The notes beneath the pieces are model-generated. The model saw only the letters and a program-made list of their open reading frames with translations. It had not been told where the DNA came from and did no database searches. This document shows positions 9,334 to 18,042 of a stretch of DNA of 43,500 nucleotides, piece after piece. The translations under genes and the position numbers were made by a program. Numbering within the stretch: the stretch's first letter is position 1; every line of letters starts with the position of its first letter. This DNA comes from Candidatus Bathyarchaeota archaeon (GTDB lineage: Archaea; Thermoproteota; Bathyarchaeia; Bathyarchaeales; DTEX01), in contig JAGTQB010000010.1 of assembly GCA_018396995.1 (NCBI GenBank), positions 1 through 43,500 on the forward strand, read 5' to 3'.

Positions 9334-10344
9334 ATGATTAGAATGTGGGGGTTCAAGTTGGCACACATGTTTCCAGACGAGCTAATTTTTGGGGTTCATT
9401 TTGCCCCAGAGGGGGCTGATTTTGAGAAGGTGAGGAGGCTCTGCCTTTACGCGGAGGAGCTTGGCTTCAATATATTCACCATCACCGACCACTTCCTCAG
9501 CATGACCCTCGGCTTCGGTGTAGCCGCCCCACCACACTTAATTCGGCACCCTTTAGAATGCTGGACAACGCTGGCAGGATTAGCAGCCCTCACAAATAGG
9601 ATTCGATTAGGACCATTAGTCTCATGTTATTACTTTAGGCTGCCAACGGTCCTCGCTAAGATGGCAACCACTATTGATATAATCTCGAAGGGTAGGCTTG
9701 TTTTTGGTTTGGGCGCAGGCTGGCATAAGATGGAGTTTGAGAGCTTTATTGGGAAATTTCCAACAATGAGAGAGCGATTGCTCGGACTTGAAGAGACAAT
9801 ACAGATCTGTAGGAGCATGTTCACCCAGGAAGAAACTAGCTTTAGGGGTAGAATATATCGTTTTGAGAAGGTTGTAAATTTACCATTACCCATTCAGAGA
9901 CCACCCCCATTAATAGTGGGAGGTGGAGGTAAGGGGACTCTTCGCATCGCCGCTAGACATGCCGACATAAGCCACTTTCCAAATATTCCCGATGAGAGAA
10001 TATTGGATCAAAAATTAACAATTCTTAAAGAATATTGTAGATCTATTGGGAGAGACTATAATGAAATAGTAAAGGGGATCCTTTTGGGGGTGGCTACTGG
10101 TTACACGAAGGAAGAAATTAAGGCTAAATTGTGGGAGGTTGCTGCACTGCGAGGAATGAGTCCAGAGGAGTTTAAGAAGAGAATGGCTCTCGTTGATGGA
10201 AATCCTGACCAATGTATTAAGGCTATAAAAGAAAAATATATTGATAGGGGCATAACATTCTTCACGCTTCTGCTTCCAACGCCAAGGGACTACGAGCTGT
10301 TCGCTAAAGAAGTTATGCCAGAGCTCAGGCGAGCCTATCGATAA
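9334..10344 (+). CDS. LLM-class (luciferase-like) oxidoreductase, probably F420-dependent
   Basis: A 336-aa TIM-barrel protein of the bacterial-luciferase family. Visible motifs are ITDHFLSM, the TNRIRLGPLV strand, DIISKGRLVFGLGAGWHKMEFE and PPPLIVGGGGKGTLRIAARHAD. In archaea most of these enzymes use coenzyme F420 rather than FMN; that assignment is family knowledge, not seen. Substrate unknown. It is the only plus-strand gene in the 5.0-17.4 kb block and shares a 41-base divergent spacer with the MBL gene. Internal in-frame ATG codons at 9343 and 9367 are alternative starts. Confidence 0.85.
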   Translation: MIRMWGFKLAHMFPDELIFGVHFAPEGADFEKVRRLCLYAEELGFNIFTITDHFLSMTLGFGVAAPPHLIRHPLECWTTLAGLAALTNRIRLGPLVSCYYFRLPTVLAKMATTIDIISKGRLVFGLGAGWHKMEFESFIGKFPTMRERLLGLEETIQICRSMFTQEETSFRGRIYRFEKVVNLPLPIQRPPPLIVGGGGKGTLRIAARHADISHFPNIPDERILDQKLTILKEYCRSIGRDYNEIVKGILLGVATGYTKEEIKAKLWEVAALRGMSPEEFKKRMALVDGNPDQCIKAIKEKYIDRGITFFTLLLPTPRDYELFAKEVMPELRRAYR

Positions 10345-10381
10345 TGAGCCTAGATCCTTTGACACCATGGGTTGGGCTGAT

Positions 10382-10654
10382 CTACTTTAATGGTTCTCTC
10401 TCAACCATAAAAATGACTGGTCTATTTACATCTGGGCACTGAATCAATTCTTTACGGTTTATCCAATCCTCTTTAGGCGTATCCCTGCATAGGGCTGTGA
10501 GATATGGAGCTAGTGCGGCCAACGCGTAGATACATAAGCGGTCGCTCTCCTCCTTAATGATTTCCGCCTCCTCAAAAGTAATTTTATCCCCAACCTTATA
10601 GTATGGACAGTCACCCCTAGACTCCTTAACTATTAACCTCACACGATAAGGCAT
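10382..10654 (-). CDS. TIGR04076 family small protein
   Basis: A 90-aa protein with the TIGR04076 pattern. An N-terminal strand pair (YRVRLIVKESRGDCPYYKVGDK) has a conserved Cys, a middle helix contains LCIYALAALAPYLTAL, and the end has CPDVNRPVIFMVER. Its role is unknown; members occur widely in anaerobes. A GGAGG lies 8 bases before the ATG at 10654, and an AT-rich box (about 10712-10723) could be its TATA element. It converges with the luciferase-family gene. Confidence 0.75.
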   Translation of the reverse strand: MPYRVRLIVKESRGDCPYYKVGDKITFEEAEIIKEESDRLCIYALAALAPYLTALCRDTPKEDWINRKELIQCPDVNRPVIFMVEREPLK

Positions 10655-10949
10655 ACTAAAGCCTCCCAGAGAATCAATAATAATAGACTTTAATTTTAGA
10701 TTTCAATGCTTCTTTTAAATATGCTAATAGAAGAAATTTGAAATTTTATTCCCCGCCAAAAACAAAGAGATGAGAATAAAATGCATTAAAAAGAATGCAC
10801 TTACACCTCTTACCATAAATTTAAACCAAGGCTTGTTAGCAGGGGACTAAGTTGCCTGAATCATATACATGTTTCCTGAGACTTTAAATCTCTCGTTGGA
10901 GGAGGCGAATAAGTGGGCGAAATCTTGTAGGTCTCTTCAATGACACTAA
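10655..10949. other. Intergenic spacer with no recognised gene
   Basis: AT-rich spacer between the TIGR04076 gene and the ThiS-like gene. It holds the presumed promoter of the former. A plus-strand frame of 24 codons (10870-10944) has gene-like codons but is too short to call and may be a leftover fragment. Confidence 0.4.
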
Positions 10950-11219
10950 TCAGCCCCCACCAGCCACAGAGGCGATTATGACTTCATCTAAATCCTTAAG
11001 ATTTGCGTTTAAGCCCCCCATGTAATGCGCATTTCTCCCATTAATTAAAGCAATTATGCCCTCCTTACCCACATCGAATCTTACACCTATCTCCACCTCA
11101 ATCTTATTCAGGAGGTCTCTTAAGGTTACTTCATCATGACTATCGAAGTAGATCCAGACATGTCGTTTATTAGTTGCATTATAGGGTCGCCCGATAAACT
11201 TAACGAGAATCTTTATCAT
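10950..11219 (-). CDS. ThiS/MoaD-type ubiquitin-like sulfur carrier protein
   Basis: An 89-aa beta-grasp protein. It opens with IKILVKFIGR, has the DEVTLRDLLNKIE helix region and LINGRN loop, and ends in AGGG, giving the flexible C-terminal Gly tail used for thiocarboxylation. It lies 35 bases behind the tungsten aldehyde oxidoreductase gene on the same strand. Such pairs are common because the carrier supplies sulfur for the tungsten-pterin cofactor (family knowledge). The native end is GGG rather than the usual GG, so trimming or a non-canonical tail is possible. Confidence 0.85.
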   Translation of the reverse strand: MIKILVKFIGRPYNATNKRHVWIYFDSHDEVTLRDLLNKIEVEIGVRFDVGKEGIIALINGRNAHYMGGLNANLKDLDEVIIASVAGGG

Positions 11220-11254
11220 AGCTTAATCCCAAAAATTATGAAAAACGGTGAATT

Positions 11255-13087
11255 TTAAGGTATCTCCAACTCGGCTAGCTTTTCTTTTGTCGGTATTCCT
11301 TGTTCATCCCATCCCCTAACTCTATAATAATCCTTGAGAAGCGGCTCTAGCTCGAATATTTGGCCTTTCGCTGGGTTCCTTGGATGCGGCTCCTTTAAGA
11401 ACCTCTCGGGTAGGATATCGTACTTGCCATCAATACCCTCCCTAACATTAAAGAGTCTCTCAAGGTTCCATATTCTCTCTCCAACCTTCCATAAGTACTT
11501 TGGATCCTTAAACTCTTCGATGCCTGTAGCCGAATACAATACTCTGCTATAAAAGACCGGATTTACTACGTCATGGTTTACAATTAGCTTGCAAAAGACA
11601 GCCGTTTCACAGACAGCCATCTCATCCTGTACGTACTTAGTTAACTCCGCCTTCCCTTCAATGGCGAGGGGGTCAGCCTTCTTAGGTACCCCAAGAATCT
11701 CAAACTTATTCCAGCTTATAGCGTGGCTTGCACCTATAGTGCCAGTCACGAGACCGAGACCCTGCCCCTTCATTGCACGAGGATCATAGGCAGGCATCTC
11801 TAACCCCTTAATATGCATTGCATATCTCTCGGAACCCCTCCCTATAATTTCAGCAGCTCTCCTAACCCCTTCAGCCAACAAGTTGCCAAGGTTCCCTATC
11901 CTCAAAGCAATGCGCCTCACAAGCTCAACGACTATCTCCGGCTTACCCCAATTCAATTCTAACCCATCCGTCTCGGTTTTATCTATAATGCTTTTCTCAC
12001 ATAGTTCTACAGCAAATGCTATAGCTACGCCAGTGGAAATAGTGTCTAGACCATATAGGTCACAAAGCATATTGGCGTATGTTATCGCTTCTATATTGTT
12101 GACTCCAACTATGCCCCCGAAAGACCATTCAGTTTCAAGTTCGGGAAAATCCCATGCTATGCCTCCATATGGGCCGTTGGTAATTTTGAAAATCTTCCCA
12201 CATTGCATTGCACATGCATAGCATCCTTTATGCCCAATTATATAGCTCTCTAAAATTTCTGGTCTGAACCTCTCTATTCCATCCCACTCCCTTTGCTGAA
12301 AGTTATATGTTGGAAAGTTCCCCATAAAGTACCATACATAGGTGCCCGTATTTGTCCCTAGTCTCCTAAAATCTGCTGGTGGTACGGCTGGCCACTCCCT
12401 ATAAGCTTTTATCTGCTCGTTCACAGCATCGCTTAAAGTTTGATCATCATAGATTTCAGGTCTTTTAGAACCCCTAACAACTATTGCCTTTAAGCCTTTT
12501 GAGCCCATCACAGCCCCTCCACCACCCCTACCTGCAGTCCTCCAATCGTCAGTTACGATAGCGGAGATTTTGACGAGCCTTTCGCCCGCAGGTCCTATCA
12601 TTATCATTTTTGCCCTCTTATCAGTCTCATCCAAGATAATATCTCTCGTAAATAGAGTGGTTAGACCCCATACTTTGCTTGCATCTCTAAACTCCACGTT
12701 ATCATCGTGTATCCATATGTAAGTTGGTTTTTCCGCTTTACCCTCCACTATTATAGCATCATAGCCCGCGAACTTGAGCTCAGCTCCAAAGTAGCCTCCT
12801 CCAACACTCCTACAGTATATGCCTGTTAAAGGAGACTTAAACTGAGCAACCCACCTGGAAGCCGATTGAACCTTTGTACCAGTCAGAGGCCCAACGGAAA
12901 CAACTATTTTATTTTCTGGACTTAGAGGATCTATATTGGCTGGCAACTCGTCCCATAATATTTTTATGCCAAAGCCCCGTCCACCAATAAAATGCTTGAT
13001 AAGACTATCTTTTAACGGTTCAACAGCATAACTCTTTTTTGACAAATTTATTCGAAGTATTTTACCCGCATATCCATAAAGTCGCAT
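11255..13087 (-). CDS. aor: Aldehyde:ferredoxin oxidoreductase family tungsten enzyme
   Basis: A 610-aa protein of the AOR family, normal length. The N-terminal domain begins GYAGKILRINLSKKSY, followed by GGRGFGIKILWDEL and the pterin-binding GGGGAVMGSKGLKAIVVRG. The [4Fe-4S] ligands are CYACAMQC, with the fourth Cys near the C-terminal third (CETAVFC). The reaction would be oxidation of an aldehyde to an acid with ferredoxin, or the reverse. The more distant family member BamB (class II benzoyl-CoA reductase) cannot be excluded from sequence reading alone. The start has GGTGAGGAT just ahead. It lies 138 bases downstream of the activase genes. Confidence 0.92.
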   Translation of the reverse strand: MRLYGYAGKILRINLSKKSYAVEPLKDSLIKHFIGGRGFGIKILWDELPANIDPLSPENKIVVSVGPLTGTKVQSASRWVAQFKSPLTGIYCRSVGGGYFGAELKFAGYDAIIVEGKAEKPTYIWIHDDNVEFRDASKVWGLTTLFTRDIILDETDKRAKMIMIGPAGERLVKISAIVTDDWRTAGRGGGGAVMGSKGLKAIVVRGSKRPEIYDDQTLSDAVNEQIKAYREWPAVPPADFRRLGTNTGTYVWYFMGNFPTYNFQQREWDGIERFRPEILESYIIGHKGCYACAMQCGKIFKITNGPYGGIAWDFPELETEWSFGGIVGVNNIEAITYANMLCDLYGLDTISTGVAIAFAVELCEKSIIDKTETDGLELNWGKPEIVVELVRRIALRIGNLGNLLAEGVRRAAEIIGRGSERYAMHIKGLEMPAYDPRAMKGQGLGLVTGTIGASHAISWNKFEILGVPKKADPLAIEGKAELTKYVQDEMAVCETAVFCKLIVNHDVVNPVFYSRVLYSATGIEEFKDPKYLWKVGERIWNLERLFNVREGIDGKYDILPERFLKEPHPRNPAKGQIFELEPLLKDYYRVRGWDEQGIPTKEKLAELEIP

Positions 13088-13225
13088 ATCCTCACCTTCA
13101 TGAAGAAGGATTACGTTAAAAAAATAGATAAATTTTTGTTTTTGACATACTAAATAGTGGTAGCCAACTCCCGTAATCTTGTTTTAAACGCTAAAGCTAA
13201 CCCTGAAACCCAAATACACTTCCAA

Positions 13226-14026
13226 TTAACTTTTGCTAAAGGATTTTTTGCCTATTATAGCGGCGCCAAAAGCCGTTACTATTTGGGGTTGAGGTGGTAT
13301 AATTATCTCTCTTCCTAACTTCTGCTTCAGGCTCCTGATAAATCCGATATCATGTGCGCACCCACCGATGATTGCACACGGCTCCTTTAAGCCTATGCGG
13401 TTAATAAGCTCAATGATCTTCTCTGCCAGCGAATCATGTATCCCCGCAACAATATCCTCCTTCTGAAAGCCTTCAGCAATCATTGAGATTATTTCGGTTT
13501 CAATAAAGACAGCACACCTAGTTGTAAACTTGATGGGGTTCTTGGAGTTAATGGATAGAAGCCCCAAGTCATCTAGCCCTACACGCAGAACATTGGCGAG
13601 AACCCGTAAGATATACCCACTGCCTCCGGCACACTTCTCGGAAATAATGAAATTTGTCACGCGCCCACCTTCATCAACATGGAGAACCCTGCTAGTCTGC
13701 TCGCCCACATCAATAACAGTCCTCACGGAAGGAAATAATTTGTTTATCCCCCTTGCAGAGCAGACGATATCTGTAACCCTTTCATGGACAAAATCAACGC
13801 TAGGCGAGCCTTGGCCAGTGGCCACGATATATGACAGATCCTCCACGGTTAGACCTGCCTTATTCAGCAGCTCGCTCAAAAGTCTTTGGGCGGCTAACCT
13901 ATAACTAAAGCCTGAAGGCAATATATGATACGCTATTATCTCCTCTCCCCAGCCTATTATAACGCCCTTACTCGCGCTTACGCCTATATCAATACCTATG
14001 AAGAAGGTTTGACCCGATATCCCCAT
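13226..14026 (-). CDS. ASKHA-type ATPase/activase, BcrA/BcrD/HgdC family (second copy)
   Basis: A 266-aa ATPase of the acetate and sugar kinase/Hsp70 fold. It has the phosphate motif FIGIDIGVSASKG, the VIDVGEQ motif and IIGGCAHDIG. The two Cys that bridge a [4Fe-4S] cluster between subunits are visible in EKCAGGSG and TTRCAVF. It hydrolyses ATP to push an electron onto the partner reductase or dehydratase. It begins six bases after the other activase gene and shares its architecture but is clearly diverged, with VIDVGEQ for VIDIGGQ. Two different activases point to a heterodimer, as in BcrA/BcrD or BzdP/BzdQ. Confidence 0.88.
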   Translation of the reverse strand: MGISGQTFFIGIDIGVSASKGVIIGWGEEIIAYHILPSGFSYRLAAQRLLSELLNKAGLTVEDLSYIVATGQGSPSVDFVHERVTDIVCSARGINKLFPSVRTVIDVGEQTSRVLHVDEGGRVTNFIISEKCAGGSGYILRVLANVLRVGLDDLGLLSINSKNPIKFTTRCAVFIETEIISMIAEGFQKEDIVAGIHDSLAEKIIELINRIGLKEPCAIIGGCAHDIGFIRSLKQKLGREIIIPPQPQIVTAFGAAIIGKKSFSKS

Positions 14027-14032
14027 AGCCCC

Positions 14033-14875
14033 CTACCAGTAAAGCTCAACTTCCTCAAGGCGGCGGCAGCCTACTCTGATCTCTTCACCTCTACTCAGCG
14101 CCCCTTCAACAATGTTCTTTCCAATTATCGCTGCACCCAGAGCCCCAGTTATCAGCGGGTCCTCAGGGACGAGAACCTTGTATCCTAAGAGGTCTTCTAT
14201 AGCCTTGACGACTCCAATGTTTTTTGCGACCCCTCCAGTAACCACTATGTCAGGTTCAATACTGATTTGACTTACTAGCCTAACTATCCTATCGGCTATA
14301 GCATAATGCAAACCTGCAATAACATCCTCTATAGGAACGTTCTCAGAAATCTTTTCCATAACTTCGTGCCGTGCAAAAATTGTGCATTTACTGCTAATCT
14401 CGACTTTTCTCTTTGATTTTAGGGAGATTTCCCCCAAATCTTTAAGACTAAGGTTTAGTAAATCTGCCATGACTTCAAGAAACCTCCCCGTTCCAGCGGC
14501 ACATTTATCATTCATAATGAAGTTAACTAGTTTTCCATCTTTGATCTTAAGTCCCTTTAGATCTTGCCCACCAATGTCAATAGCAGTCCTTACAGATGGA
14601 AAGAGAGCGGATACGCCTTTAGCATGACATGTTAACTCCGAGATTTGGCGGTCAGCGAAGGGCACATTAAATCTCCCGTAACCCGTGGCTATAATATAAT
14701 TTATCTCGTTAAGGGATAGGTTCGCCTGGTTTAATGCCTCAATCATAATCTTATTGGCCAATTTGCGTTGTTCAGCCCTTGTGGGGACAATAACCTTCGA
14801 GATAATGTCTCCTTTAGAGTCTATTATCACGATTTTGGTGAAAGTTGAGCCGATGTCAACCCCAGCGAAATACAT
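14033..14875 (-). CDS. ASKHA-type ATPase/activase, BcrA/BcrD/HgdC family (first copy)
   Basis: A 280-aa activase in the canonical form: YFAGVDIGSTFTKIV at the start, TAIDIGGQDLKGLK, the cluster ligands DKCAAGTGRF and SSKCTIFARHE, and VVTGGVAKNIG. It is expected to donate electrons, coupled to ATP hydrolysis, to the two downstream-acting Cys-rich subunits encoded immediately upstream (gap 23 bases). Whether the partner acts on a benzoyl-CoA-like ring or a 2-hydroxyacyl-CoA is not decided by this gene. Confidence 0.92.
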   Translation of the reverse strand: MYFAGVDIGSTFTKIVIIDSKGDIISKVIVPTRAEQRKLANKIMIEALNQANLSLNEINYIIATGYGRFNVPFADRQISELTCHAKGVSALFPSVRTAIDIGGQDLKGLKIKDGKLVNFIMNDKCAAGTGRFLEVMADLLNLSLKDLGEISLKSKRKVEISSKCTIFARHEVMEKISENVPIEDVIAGLHYAIADRIVRLVSQISIEPDIVVTGGVAKNIGVVKAIEDLLGYKVLVPEDPLITGALGAAIIGKNIVEGALSRGEEIRVGCRRLEEVELYW

Positions 14876-14898
14876 TGAATCGCCTCATAAACATTGTC

Positions 14899-16089
14899 TC
14901 AAAGCTGAGAGAGCGTTTCTAGGAAAGCCTGAATCCTCGTCTTTAAGGGCGGTAATGTCTTCGCATCATATTCAGGCTCTATATAGATAGATGGTATACC
15001 AAGCATATCGAGGTAATCTTTAACCTGTGGGACCTCATATCCATGGACATCACAGCACCTTAAGCTATGAAGTATGACGCCATCAACTTTCCATTTACTG
15101 ATGTAGTCCTTCAGGTATCCGAATCTTTCCTCCAGATCCCTTTTATAGTCCTTCTTTAATGTTCCGTAGGACCCTATGTAGAGTCTTGGGCACTTAACCT
15201 CAATGAGATATCTTTTAGCTAAGTTCTCCATAAGATCACCTGTTGTTTTTACATGTGGATTATTGCTGTGTAACCAAAACTGTCTACTACAGACGCAGGT
15301 ATCGTCCACTACAACATATGCTCCATTCTCTTCAATTATCTGTAGGAGCGCCGGCGAATCTATTATGCTGCCCCATATCATGAGCCTTGCACCCCGCTTT
15401 TTCGGCCTACTTCCATATTCCTCAGCTTCCTCTAAAACCTCCTCTAAAATCCTGTTGCCTTCTTCAACTGGTAAGGCTTCAATGACGGAAATTATTTTAA
15501 GAGTGTCGGTGCCAGTTATAAGCGGCGGATCTTCTCGCTTAAGATCGTAGAGTCTTTTCACAAGCTCTCTCTGTCTATTATGTTTCTCGATAGCCTCCTT
15601 CAAGCAGTCCATTGAGAACTCTCTTCCCAAAAGTTTTTCAAGCCACCCCTTAAACTCCATTAGCTCATATTTAAAGAAGTTAATTGCCTCTTCAGATGTA
15701 GTTGTGGGTATCTCAAGAATGTAATGTACTGGCTTACTGACACAGCTCGTGTATACAAAACCGCCCTTATGCATGCAATCGCAAGAATGAGACCATATCA
15801 ATCCGTCAAGGAAATCAAACCTCCCCTTCATGCCTAAGTCAACGATGCTCCTCACATAGCTGCAGATAACTGGCGGCAATATTCTATTACCTTCAGTTAT
15901 AGGTTCATTCACATCTCCAAATACCCTGAAGGGAATCGTATCTGCGGCGGTTAGAATCTCCAGTGGAGGGTAAGCGCAAATATATCCTATTATTTTCCTA
16001 CCAGTCTTTCCCCTCAGCTCCTTAACTTTTCTAATAGGGTCTTTGTATACTTCATTCACAAATTTGAAACCCTTCATATTCTCACTCAT
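14899..16089 (-). CDS. 2-Hydroxyacyl-CoA dehydratase / benzoyl-CoA reductase family subunit (BcrC/HgdB-like)
   Basis: A 396-aa subunit. It has GYICAYPPLEILTAADTIPFR near residue 37, CSYVRSIVDLG, SHSCDCMHK and the C-terminal LHSLRCCDVHGYEVPQVKDYL block. The conserved Cys residues are those that hold a [4Fe-4S] cluster in this superfamily. It is four bases from the 451-aa partner, so both subunits should be made in equal amounts. The length matches BcrC (about 380 aa). It could equally be read as HgdB-like. Confidence 0.88.
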   Translation of the reverse strand: MSENMKGFKFVNEVYKDPIRKVKELRGKTGRKIIGYICAYPPLEILTAADTIPFRVFGDVNEPITEGNRILPPVICSYVRSIVDLGMKGRFDFLDGLIWSHSCDCMHKGGFVYTSCVSKPVHYILEIPTTTSEEAINFFKYELMEFKGWLEKLLGREFSMDCLKEAIEKHNRQRELVKRLYDLKREDPPLITGTDTLKIISVIEALPVEEGNRILEEVLEEAEEYGSRPKKRGARLMIWGSIIDSPALLQIIEENGAYVVVDDTCVCSRQFWLHSNNPHVKTTGDLMENLAKRYLIEVKCPRLYIGSYGTLKKDYKRDLEERFGYLKDYISKWKVDGVILHSLRCCDVHGYEVPQVKDYLDMLGIPSIYIEPEYDAKTLPPLKTRIQAFLETLSQL

Positions 16090-16093
16090 CTCT

Positions 16094-17440
16094 TCACCAG
16101 TCTAGTCCCATTTCCTTTCTTTCCTTTCTATAATATTGCATTGTTTCCTCAAATGCTTCCGCCCTCCTTAAGACATCATCAACACTAAAAACCCTATAAT
16201 CAACGATGTCACCCTCAACTGCGAGAGATGGAACCCTCCAAACCCTCATCAACATCTCCCCCATCTCATAGAGGTGTGATGTTGCAGAGCGGCAGGTCAG
16301 TAATGAATGGAGCATTGCACCGTCAACTTTATACTCCTTTGCCCAAACTATGAAGGGAGCTGAAATTGAGATACAATTTACCCCCATCTTCACAGATTCC
16401 CTAACATAATGTGTAAAGAAGTGGTAAAAGTATCGAACGATTCGCTCAAGGGGGTCCTCAATTTTCTCTAGGTTCTCCGCTGGCTTTGGGGGGTGGTACC
16501 CCCAGCTCTCGATTACAAAGTTCCAACCCCTCTCAGCAAGATCCTCGAAGAGAGCCAAGCTATGCCATGGTGGAAGTTCACTAAACATCAACCTATACTT
16601 TTCTTCTGGAACAGAGCATATGCCATTATCAACTCTATATTTGACCTCCTTGTATAGGTTCTGGTAAAGTTTAATGGATTCTTTTGGATCCCCGAGAAGA
16701 AAGAGTACTGAGGGCATCACGGACCAGTAATCTCTTGAATGCATAGGGCATGGAACAGCCTTTCTCAGCTCATTAACCTCAAAGCAAATCCTGTGTAGCT
16801 CAAGGGTGGCATTAACAAGCTCATCAAGCCTATTCCAATCCATCTTCTTACCGAGAAGCCCTTCGAGGAAACTTATAAATTCCCTTAGGTTCTTTACAAC
16901 AAACCTCACAAGACAATTAACGTAGTTTTCATCCATGACGTGATCTATTGTAGATGGCATCGGTGTATCGAGTATCCATATTGGTGTATCCATGTACCTG
17001 CCCAGTAACTGAAACCACTTGTATCTTGGATCACATATTGTTGAGGATGCCAAGAGCAGAACTGGCTTAGCCATTCCCCCCATCGGCGCTTCTGGGGGTA
17101 TTTCGCCTTTCAGCTCCCTCATCATTCTTATAACGTAGCCGAAGCAGTTCCTACTATATCCGCATAGGTGGGATGGTATTCCATCTGAGTCGGATAAACT
17201 TAAATATTTCTCCGCCACACCAAAAGCTGCGCAGACGGCACCATAATTCTCGGGATAAATTGGAACTACATCCATAGCTTTGAGAATAACGTCGCCGATC
17301 CACCAATTAAGCATACACCAAGCTACGGGCTTACCTCTACGCATAGCCTCAATAGATTCATTATAGGATTTGTCGATTATAGCCCTAAGAGGCTTAATGC
17401 TTTCCAGACGCCTAATAACCCTTTTTCTTTCACCGGACAC
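16094..17440 (-). CDS. 2-Hydroxyacyl-CoA dehydratase / benzoyl-CoA reductase family subunit (BcrB/HgdA-like)
   Basis: About 448 aa and the first gene of the four-gene set. Recognisable blocks are WCMLNWWIGDVILKAMDV, YPENYGAVCAAFG and LCGYSRNCFGY near the N-terminus, and LHSLLTCRSATSHLYE with VEGDIVDYR near the C-terminus. The Cys of YPENYGAVCAAF and of LCGYSRN are the probable cluster ligands. Size and the PEN-C-LCGYSRN pattern resemble BcrB/BzdO. I prefer the GTG at 17440, six bases after a GAAGGTG site; the in-frame GTG at 17449 is an alternative. An AT-rich promoter region lies at about 17480-17510. Confidence 0.86.
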   Translation of the reverse strand: MSGERKRVIRRLESIKPLRAIIDKSYNESIEAMRRGKPVAWCMLNWWIGDVILKAMDVVPIYPENYGAVCAAFGVAEKYLSLSDSDGIPSHLCGYSRNCFGYVIRMMRELKGEIPPEAPMGGMAKPVLLLASSTICDPRYKWFQLLGRYMDTPIWILDTPMPSTIDHVMDENYVNCLVRFVVKNLREFISFLEGLLGKKMDWNRLDELVNATLELHRICFEVNELRKAVPCPMHSRDYWSVMPSVLFLLGDPKESIKLYQNLYKEVKYRVDNGICSVPEEKYRLMFSELPPWHSLALFEDLAERGWNFVIESWGYHPPKPAENLEKIEDPLERIVRYFYHFFTHYVRESVKMGVNCISISAPFIVWAKEYKVDGAMLHSLLTCRSATSHLYEMGEMLMRVWRVPSLAVEGDIVDYRVFSVDDVLRRAEAFEETMQYYRKERKEMGLDW

Positions 17441-17449
17441 TTCATACAC

Positions 17450-18042
17450 CTTCTAAAAATTAACCTATTAGTTCTCTCAAATATCTTTTAATTTAAGCCT
17501 TTAGCATTAAGTTTGTATCCCAGCCCATGGCTCATACATATACATAATATTATCTAGGTCAGCTGAACAAACGGAAGTTAAACTATTTCACCCATGCCTA
17601 AAGCCAGTATAATCCGCCTGCAGCACTCGAGCTCTCCTCCTCATAATCATATATCTCATTCTTCACGCTAAACTCATTATTTACAAGCTTAAAGGAGAAG
17701 AGATTTGAATCCTAGAGGCTGGTGCCCTTCATCTCTTTAATGGATTTATTTCCCATGGTCTGGGGCACCAACAGTAATTTATTGTTTGATCTAGCAGTTA
17801 AAGATCGCTATTGCTATATTAGTGCCCTTACGCTGGACGTTTTACTGAATGTATGGCGAGTTCTCTTATGGGGTGATGCTGCCAGCATAGCTTAATCTTT
17901 ATGGGATTTTGGATTCATACTAGGGTGCCAGCGGGATTCAAATTAGGAACGGCTGCAAAATCCCCTCTTTTTCTATCTTATCAATCTAAAAGCATAAAAA
18001 ATTGGATGTAGGATATGAGAGGAGTAACGAGGCGCCTGATTC
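17450..18042. other. Gene-poor scar region between the CoA-reductase set and the PIN gene
   Basis: It holds the promoter region of the leftward operon (17450-17515), the decayed integrase 5' end (17596-17727), an inverted pair TGGTGCCC/GGGCACCA (17720-17727 and 17763-17770), and a tRNA-3'-end-like stretch GGTGCCAGCGGGATTCAAAT (17924-17943). It also holds the presumed promoter of the PIN gene near 17990. No intact gene was seen. Confidence 0.5.
17596..17727 (-). pseudogene. Decayed integrase 5' end with att-like leader (copy 1)
   Basis: Reading leftward, GGCACCAGCCT is followed by a T-arm-like stretch, then AATAATGAGTTTAGCGTGAAG and codons for V-K-N-E-I-Y-D-Y-E-E. This matches the 5' end of the integrase at 20192, which begins VKGEIYDYEERLERYRRIIAGFG. 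After about ten codons small indels shift the frame, but bases matching GCAGGCGGATTAT and GGCTTTAGGCATGG can still be aligned before similarity fades near 17600. No tRNA gene precedes it. It is the debris of an older insertion of the same element family. Confidence 0.75.

Noticed and set aside
11255-13087. AOR gene called as BamB (class II benzoyl-CoA reductase)
   Set aside because: Length and motifs fit ordinary AOR, no BamC-I genes are nearby, and the ring-reduction candidates here are of the class I ATP-driven type.
17720-17800. A tRNA gene in front of integrase copy 1
   Set aside because: Only the short GGCACCA end is shared; the upstream bases do not fold into tRNA arms.
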